Program-made: the position numbers and the translations under genes
Assembly (NCBI GenBank): GCA_963842355.1
Contig: CAWJGC010000012.1
Coordinates: forward strand, 124,001-188,000
Direction of reading: 5' to 3'
Length of the DNA stretch: 64,000 bases
Origin: JASHPR01 sp963842355
GTDB lineage: Bacteria > Actinomycetota > Actinomycetes > Streptosporangiales > Streptosporangiaceae
Shown here: positions 59,221-64,000 of the stretch, one piece after another
How the letters are laid out: the number at the start of each line of letters is the position of its first letter
How positions within the stretch are numbered: position 1 is the first letter of the stretch
Notes under the pieces: model-generated
Database searches by the model: none
What the model was told of the DNA's origin: nothing
Seen by the model: the letters and a program-made list of their open reading frames with translations, nothing else

Positions 59221-59482
59221 TATACGAGCCCATTGTAGAGGCGTACCCGGCAAATTAGCACAGCGCACTTCGCAACACTATTCCCCATAGGGCAATTTCT
59301 GACTGGCCCGGGTCGGCCGGCCGGCGGGCTAGCGCGGCCCCGCGCAATGTGGTGAAGGTGCCCTTACTGTTGTTCTTGGAACAGCGCGGTGCCCGCCACC
59401 TCATTGCGGAGCGCGGGAGAACGGCCGGCGGCCGCCGACAGGCGGCGCTCACCGGCAGACAGCGCTGGCCGGCGGGCGGTGC

Positions 59483-60229
59483 TCATAGGGCGGAGGAGAT
59501 CAGCGCGGCCTTGTCGGTCAGGAGTTCCACGGCGGCGCGCATCGCCCGGGGGCTGAACCTGACGGCGGGGCCCTGTACCCCGAGGATTGCCACCAGGGCA
59601 CCGGTGCGGTCCAGGACCGGCGCCGCGACTGCGTTCAGGTCCTCTTCCCGCTCGCCGAGGGCCTGGCCCCAGCCCCGTTCCCGGATCGTGGCGACTTCGA
59701 CCTCCAGCACGCCGCGGTCCAGGATCGTCCGCTCGGTGAACGCCCGCAGCGGGCCGTCGGGCAGCGTGCCGCCGTGGGCCAGGAACACCTTGCCTGCCGC
59801 CGTGGCGTGCGCGACGCTGGTGCGGCCCACCTCCGCCACACTGCGCACCGTGAGCTGGCTCTGCACGAAGTCGAGCGTGAATGCCTCGTGCTCTCCGGGA
59901 ACTGACAGCGTGATGGTCTCCCCGACACGCTGGCCAAGCTCCTCCAGATGCGGCCGGGCGAGTGACCTGATGTCCAGCCCCGCGGCGTTGGCGAGCCGGA
60001 CCACCCCGGCGCCGAGGCGGTAACGACCGGTGGACGTCACGTGGTCGACCAGGCCGCCGCTGGTGAGCGTGGCCAGGATCCTCGAGATCGTGCTCACGTT
60101 GATCCCGGTCCGGCGGGCGATCTCGTTGGTCCCCAGCTCGCCGCGGGCCTCGGCGAGCTCGTCGAGTATGGCGATGGCCCGCTGCACCGCGGCCACCTGA
60201 CGGGTCGCTGGCCTACCGGTCCTCGCCAC
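59483..60229 (-). CDS. IclR-family transcriptional regulator
   Basis: A 248-residue regulator with a winged helix (AIAILDELAEARGELGTNEIARRTGINVSTISRILATLTSGGLVDH, about 18-63) and a GAF-like effector domain ending in the family pattern TGALVAILGVQGPAVRF. GTG 60229 is divergent from an FAD amine-oxidase gene; a 29-bp palindrome lies between. The effector is probably the oxidase substrate. It may also control the flavin reductase. Confidence 0.88.
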   Translation of the reverse strand: MARTGRPATRQVAAVQRAIAILDELAEARGELGTNEIARRTGINVSTISRILATLTSGGLVDHVTSTGRYRLGAGVVRLANAAGLDIRSLARPHLEELGQRVGETITLSVPGEHEAFTLDFVQSQLTVRSVAEVGRTSVAHATAAGKVFLAHGGTLPDGPLRAFTERTILDRGVLEVEVATIRERGWGQALGEREEDLNAVAAPVLDRTGALVAILGVQGPAVRFSPRAMRAAVELLTDKAALISSAL

Positions 60230-60250
60230 GTTACGATAGTCCTATCTGGA

Positions 60251-60279
60251 GATAGTATTGCCCATCAGGCAATACTATC
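60251..60279. promoter_or_regulatory. 29-bp palindrome, probable IclR operator
   Basis: Perfect 12-bp arms GATAGTATTGCC (60251-60262) and GGCAATACTATC (60268-60279) flank a 5-base loop. This is the longest perfect dyad in the window and lies between divergent IclR and oxidase starts. Confidence 0.7.
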
Positions 60280-60328
60280 AAGCCAGCGCCAGGGCCGCCA
60301 GCAGCAGACGCAACGGAGGGCAAACGCG

Positions 60329-61827
60329 ATGGCCGGTTCCCCCCACCCGACCCGCCTCACCGATCCCGCCGACCCGGCCGGCCCACCGGCCCGGCCGGCC
60401 CCACCGGCCCGGCCAGCCCCACCGGCCCGGCCGACCCCACCGGCCCGGCCGACCCCACCGCCCCGGCCGGCCAGGCCGAGCCCAGCCCTCAGGCCCTGCC
60501 TCCCGCCTGCCGCTTTATCGTCATCGGCGCGGGGATACACGGGCTCTCCACGGCCTGGCATCTGGCCCGGGAACTGAGGGCCCGCGGCCTGGGCGGCGGC
60601 GAGGACATCCTCGTCCTCGACAAGCGCGGCGTCGGCGCCGGCGCCTCGGGGATCGCCTGCGGCGTCATCCGCAACAACTACTTCCAGCCCGCGATGCGCG
60701 AGTTGATGGCGCACTCGGTGGCGGTGTGGGAGTCCGATCCCGAGGCGTTCGCCTACCACGCGGTGGGCTACATGCAGATCGCGCCGGAAGCCATGCATGA
60801 GGACGTCGCGAAGATCTTCGCCGAGCAGCAGGCGATCGGGTACCCGTCGACGCTGGTCGAGGGCGAACCGGACTGCCGCGCCTACCTGCGGAACATGTTC
60901 GACGACTGGCAGGCACCGGGCATCACCGCGATCCTGCACGAGGAGAAGGGCGGCTACGCCAACAACGTCCGCTCGCTGCGCGGCCTGGCCGCGAAGGCGC
61001 AGGCCGAAGGCGTGCGGATCAGGCCGGGCATCCGGGTCACCGGACTGCGCACCGCCGGCGGGGCCGTCACCGCGGTGCAGACCGACCAGGGCGAGATCCA
61101 GTGTGACCAGGTCGTCGTCGCGGCCGGGCCGTGGATCCGTGATATCTGGGCCATGCTCGACCTTCCCGATCGGATCTCCGTGACCGGCCGGGACGGCCGC
61201 GTGCACGACGGGCAGCCGATGTGGACCTACTGGGCGCTGCAGGAGGGAACGCTGGCCGTGGACCCCGGCGAGTTCACCGACAACCAGGGCTCGCTGCCGC
61301 CGGTCCTGCACGTCGACTCGAGCGCCCCGCTCCGCGACGACGCCGACGGCAGCCTGATCACCGACCAGATGTGGGGGATCTACTACAAGCCCGACTTCTC
61401 CTTCGGCGGGGTACAGGGCGGCGCGGCGCCGTACGTCATCGACCGGCCGGCCGCGCAGGTCGCCGTGGACCCGTACGGCCCCGAAAGCCCTGACTACACG
61501 GTGCGCGAGGACTTCGTGCGGATGTGGACGTCGGCGCTGGCCCACTGCCACGAGCGCTTCGAAGGCAAGCGCGGGCTCTACCGGCACGAGCCGACCGGCG
61601 GGATCGGCGCGTTCACCCCGGACAGCTTCCCGGTCTTCGACGTCTTCTCCCAGAATGCGTACGTCATCGCCGACTCCAACCACGGATACAAGATGATCGG
61701 CGTCGGGGCGCTGGCCGCGAAGGAACTGCTGGGCGAGGAGCAAGGACTGCTGGCCCCGTTCCGGTTCGGTCGCTACGCCACCGGCGACCTGCATCCCACC
61801 AGCAACTCGCCGTTCCCCTGGAGCTAA
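60329..61827 (+). CDS. FAD-dependent amine oxidoreductase (DAO family), frameshift in its N-terminal linker
   Basis: The catalytic part is intact from about 60508: CRFIVIGAGIHGLSTAWHLAREL is the FAD motif, KRGVGAGASGIACGVIRNNYFQP the SoxB-like second segment, and SNHGYKMIGVGALAAKELLG the FAD C-terminus. ATG 60329 (GGAGGG upstream) opens a Pro/Ala linker in another frame. The first 18-bp repeat unit has GGCCCACC where the others have GGCCCCACC, and one more C (60382-60384) joins the frames into about 499 residues. A methylated amine or amino acid is the likely substrate. Divergent from IclR. Confidence 0.75.
60381..60470. repeat. 18-bp tandem repeat (GGCCCCACCGGCCCGGCC-like)
   Basis: About five units encode a Pro/Thr/Gly/Ala linker (TGPA repeats) at the N-terminus of the FAD oxidase. 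The first unit lacks one C, which causes the apparent frameshift. Confidence 0.75.
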
Positions 61828-61993
61828 GGAGCCAATATGACGTTATGGTGCATTCTGCCGGAATCATGAGCTGATCCGAGCATATTTCTGCCTTTCGGAG
61901 GCAACGCAGTACCCGGCCAGGGCGTCTCAAGGTGAGATCGTGCACGCTCACCGCGTGCCGGCGGACCGCATTTGCGCGGGAGGAGACGAGCCA

Positions 61994-63610
61994 ATGAGAC
62001 GATCACGCTGGAGGCTGCGTCGCGCAGCCGCAGGCATCGCCGGGCTGGCATTAGCAGGAACGGCCATTTCGGCGCCCGCGCTGGCCGCGGCGCGGGCCGC
62101 GAGCGCGGCGCGGCCCGCGAGCGCGGGGCCGACGCTGAAGCTGATCGCGGCCCAGAACACCATCACGGCGCCGAGCTACGGCGGAATGGTGTTCCTGGAC
62201 CCCGGCGTCTGGGTGGCCTCACTCAGGTCGGCCTTCCAGCTTGACGTGCAACGGGTGACCTACCTGCAGCCGATCACGGTCACGCAGGTCATCCACCTGC
62301 CCGGCGGCGGCACGACCAGCCGGGCGCTACCCCGCGCGGTGCTGGACGGCTTCAACGGCCTGCGGGATTTCCTCCACCTGACCATGCGGAACTCCCGCGG
62401 CAAGGTGGTGGCCCGCCTGCAGGTCCCGTTCTGTCCCGATACCTTCGATCCGGAACGTGCGACCCCGGGCAGCCCGGCCACCTCGCCTTACCCGCAGCAG
62501 TGCGCGTCCGATCCGTTCCAGAAGGCCAACGTGTGGGGCATCGCCAGGGGCTGGGCGGTCGACCCGTTCGAGGCGTTCGGCCTCGGCCTCCGGCTCGCCC
62601 TGGGCACTTATCACGTGACCGTCGCCATCACCCGCCCCTACACCGGGCTGCTGCACATCAGCGCGGCCAACGCCACGGCGGCGGTCACGGTGAAGGTGGT
62701 ACGCGGCACGGGCTTCGGAGCCCGGAGCCGGGGGCGCGCGCCGGGCAGGCCACTGCCGTCGCTGCCGAGGAACGTGTCGGATCTGGCGAACCCGCCCAGC
62801 GACGCGCTACCGGACCTGGTACCCCTGCCGTCCTGGGGGATCTCGACCAGCCATGCGGGCGGCCAGGACCTGCTGAACTTCGGAGCCACCGTGTGGATCG
62901 GCGGCAGCGGCCCGCTGGACGTCGAAGGATTCCGTTCCCATGGCTCGCCGGTCATGCAGGCGTACCAGTACTTCTGGCGCGACGGCCACCTCATCGGCCG
63001 GGCCCGGGTCGGGACCATGGGCTTCGCCGGCTACAACCACTGGCACTTCCAGCAGTTCGCGCGCTACCAGCTGCTCAACGCCAGCCGGGCGGTCGCCGTG
63101 AGCAGCCACAAGGAAGGTTTCTGCATCGCTCCGACCGATTCCGTCGACCTGCTGCTCCCGCATGCGGTGTGGCAGCCGTCGTCCGTCGGCCTCGGCGGCC
63201 AGTGCGGCTCGCCGACCGCCCTGTGGGTGCAGGAATACCTGCCGCTCGGCTGGGGTGATACCTATTTCCAGACCGTCCCCGGCCAGTCGTTCAATATCAC
63301 CCACGTGCCGAACGGCACCTACTACATCGAGGTGATCGCCAACCCGCAGCGGCTCCTGCACGAGACCAGCACCAGCAACGACGTCTCGCTGCGCCGGGTC
63401 ATCCTCGGCGGCAAGCCGGGCCACCGGACGGTGCGCGTACCTGCCTGGCACGGCATCGACCCGGAAGGTGTGGCGAGCACGGGGCCGCCACCGGTCCCCG
63501 TACCAGTACCCGATCCCGTCACCGGTCGGTCCGTAGGCACCACTGCTCCGGCGGTCAGGAGAAGGGCAGGAGCCAGGCGCCGATGGGGGCGGCGGGACGC
63601 GGCGGGCTGA
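61994..63610 (+). CDS. Secreted lysyl oxidase-like protein
   Basis: A 538-residue exported protein. RRSRWRLRRAAAGIAGLALAGTAISAPALAAA is a signal peptide with an RR pair. The C-terminal half matches lysyl oxidase: HWHFQQFARYQLL, a copper-ligand-type His cluster, SSHKEGFCIAPTDS, WGDTYFQTVPGQSFNITHVPNGTYYIEVIANP, LLHETSTSNDVSLRRVIL. The N-terminal ~230 residues form an unassigned domain. GGGAGGAG lies at 61979. An extracellular amine-oxidising or crosslinking role is inferred; the tyrosine/lysine quinone cofactor residues cannot be verified by eye. Confidence 0.75.
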   Translation: MRRSRWRLRRAAAGIAGLALAGTAISAPALAAARAASAARPASAGPTLKLIAAQNTITAPSYGGMVFLDPGVWVASLRSAFQLDVQRVTYLQPITVTQVIHLPGGGTTSRALPRAVLDGFNGLRDFLHLTMRNSRGKVVARLQVPFCPDTFDPERATPGSPATSPYPQQCASDPFQKANVWGIARGWAVDPFEAFGLGLRLALGTYHVTVAITRPYTGLLHISAANATAAVTVKVVRGTGFGARSRGRAPGRPLPSLPRNVSDLANPPSDALPDLVPLPSWGISTSHAGGQDLLNFGATVWIGGSGPLDVEGFRSHGSPVMQAYQYFWRDGHLIGRARVGTMGFAGYNHWHFQQFARYQLLNASRAVAVSSHKEGFCIAPTDSVDLLLPHAVWQPSSVGLGGQCGSPTALWVQEYLPLGWGDTYFQTVPGQSFNITHVPNGTYYIEVIANPQRLLHETSTSNDVSLRRVILGGKPGHRTVRVPAWHGIDPEGVASTGPPPVPVPVPDPVTGRSVGTTAPAVRRRAGARRRWGRRDAAG

Positions 63611-64000
63611 TCAGTCCGCCGCGACCGCCGCCTCCTCGGTGAGCAGGGCCATCTGCTCGGCCGAGGGCATGTCCGGCACCGGCTCGCGGAACGTGACGTG
63701 CGACTTGTCCTGGACGATCCGCCGGTAGAAGAACAGGACCACCGAGCCGATGAGCACGCCGACCCCGATGCCCATGTCGGTCCAGGTCCCGTAGCCGGTG
63801 AGGGTCGGGTTGGAGATGCCGAAGGCGAGCAGCACGGTGTTGAAGACCACCAGCACCGCAGCGATCCCGACCCAGACCGGCCCCACCTTGATCGGCCGCG
63901 GCCAGTGCGGCCGGTCCCGGCGCAGCAGCAGGAAGCCGCTGAGCGCGAGCACGTGGGACAGCACGTACCCGATGTTGCTCATGTACAGGATGGCCAGGTT
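63611..64000 (-). CDS. APC-family permease, C-terminal part (runs off the right edge)
   Basis: The frame is open to the window edge; the last ~130 residues are visible. IGYVLSHVLALSGFLLLRRDRPHWPRPIKVGPVWVGIAAVLVVFNTVLLAF contains the charged loop RRDRP-HWPRP-IKVG typical before the last helices of APC permeases, followed by MGIGVGVLIGSVVLFFYRRIV. The polar tail ends near residue EEAAVAAD. It is convergent with the lysyl oxidase-like gene (stops adjacent). A third APC transporter in this window. Confidence 0.8.
   Translation of the reverse strand, partial: NLAILYMSNIGYVLSHVLALSGFLLLRRDRPHWPRPIKVGPVWVGIAAVLVVFNTVLLAFGISNPTLTGYGTWTDMGIGVGVLIGSVVLFFYRRIVQDKSHVTFREPVPDMPSAEQMALLTEEAAVAAD

Noticed and set aside
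1..64000. Prophage, integrative element or secondary-metabolite cluster
   Set aside because: No integrase, transposase, att-like flanking repeats, phage structural genes, PKS/NRPS or precursor peptides were recognised.
1..64000. tRNA or rRNA genes
   Set aside because: No cloverleaf-compatible T-loop (GTTCGANTC) with matching acceptor arms and no rRNA signature was noticed on reading the intergenic regions. A tRNA search program would settle it.

Overview
The window is dense, very GC-rich DNA with strong G/C bias at third codon positions. Gene families point to a high-GC actinomycete: an ECF41-type sigma factor with its epimerase partner, two mycothiol-dependent (maleylpyruvate isomerase-like) enzymes, GPP34, PspC, several MacB/OmpR-type systems, and a heterotetrameric sarcosine-oxidase-type enzyme with N-methylglutamate synthase genes. 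A soil Streptosporangiales-like lineage is my best guess, but the order cannot be fixed from the sequence. No tRNA, rRNA, CRISPR array, integrase or transposase was recognised.

Layout. (1) 1-6288: a type III glutamine synthetase-like ligase with a GlnR-like box upstream, two APC permeases, a UspA-like protein and a GPP34 protein. (2) 6285-10236: acetyltransferase, UspA, a KdpD-like DUF4118 membrane protein, then an epimerase/ECF41 sigma pair behind a near-consensus ECF41 promoter. (3) 10482-17701: a flavoprotein, small membrane proteins, an ArsR/SRPBCC pair with a large dyad operator, a RibD-like reductase, a TetR/SDR divergent pair with twin operators, and an acyl-CoA ligase. (4) 17702-25381: a decayed YCII gene in repeats, a secreted beta-helix protein, a SIS protein, a frameshifted MFS gene, and a MerR/MFS divergent pair.

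(5) 25378-43500 is the metabolic centrepiece. A leftward operon (gamma-glutamylmethylamide synthetase-like ligase, three N-methylglutamate synthase subunits, and an unrecognised 161-residue protein) is set back to back with a rightward run (XRE-cupin regulator, four sarcosine-oxidase/N-methylglutamate dehydrogenase subunits, formate-THF ligase, an acyl-CoA-dehydrogenase-fold protein, and a DUF1989-GcvT fusion). A convergent serA closes the region. Together they would load a methylated amine onto glutamate, move it to N-methylglutamate, oxidise the methyl group onto tetrahydrofolate and drain it as formate or feed serine. The extra genes make it larger than the textbook N-methylglutamate pathway.

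(6) 43942-49992: a lipoprotein/adaptor/ABC exporter operon divergent from an OmpR-type two-component system, with mirrored 11-bp direct repeats between them. (7) 50034-58576: assorted small enzymes, a TspO homologue, an RsbW-like kinase, a secreted protein without a signal peptide, a broken HAD gene, a methyltransferase, and TetR next to two mycothiol-type enzymes. (8) 58659-64000: flavin reductase, IclR and an FAD amine oxidase sharing TTGCC-N5-GGCAA operators, a lysyl-oxidase-like secreted protein, and the 3' end of an APC permease.

Four otherwise intact genes are broken by single-base indels in or beside G/C-rich runs (near 22067, 40125, 44920 and 60383). This pattern looks more like sequencing or assembly error than genuine decay, although slippage-based variation is possible. 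The window also carries many short tandem repeats, several inside coding sequence.
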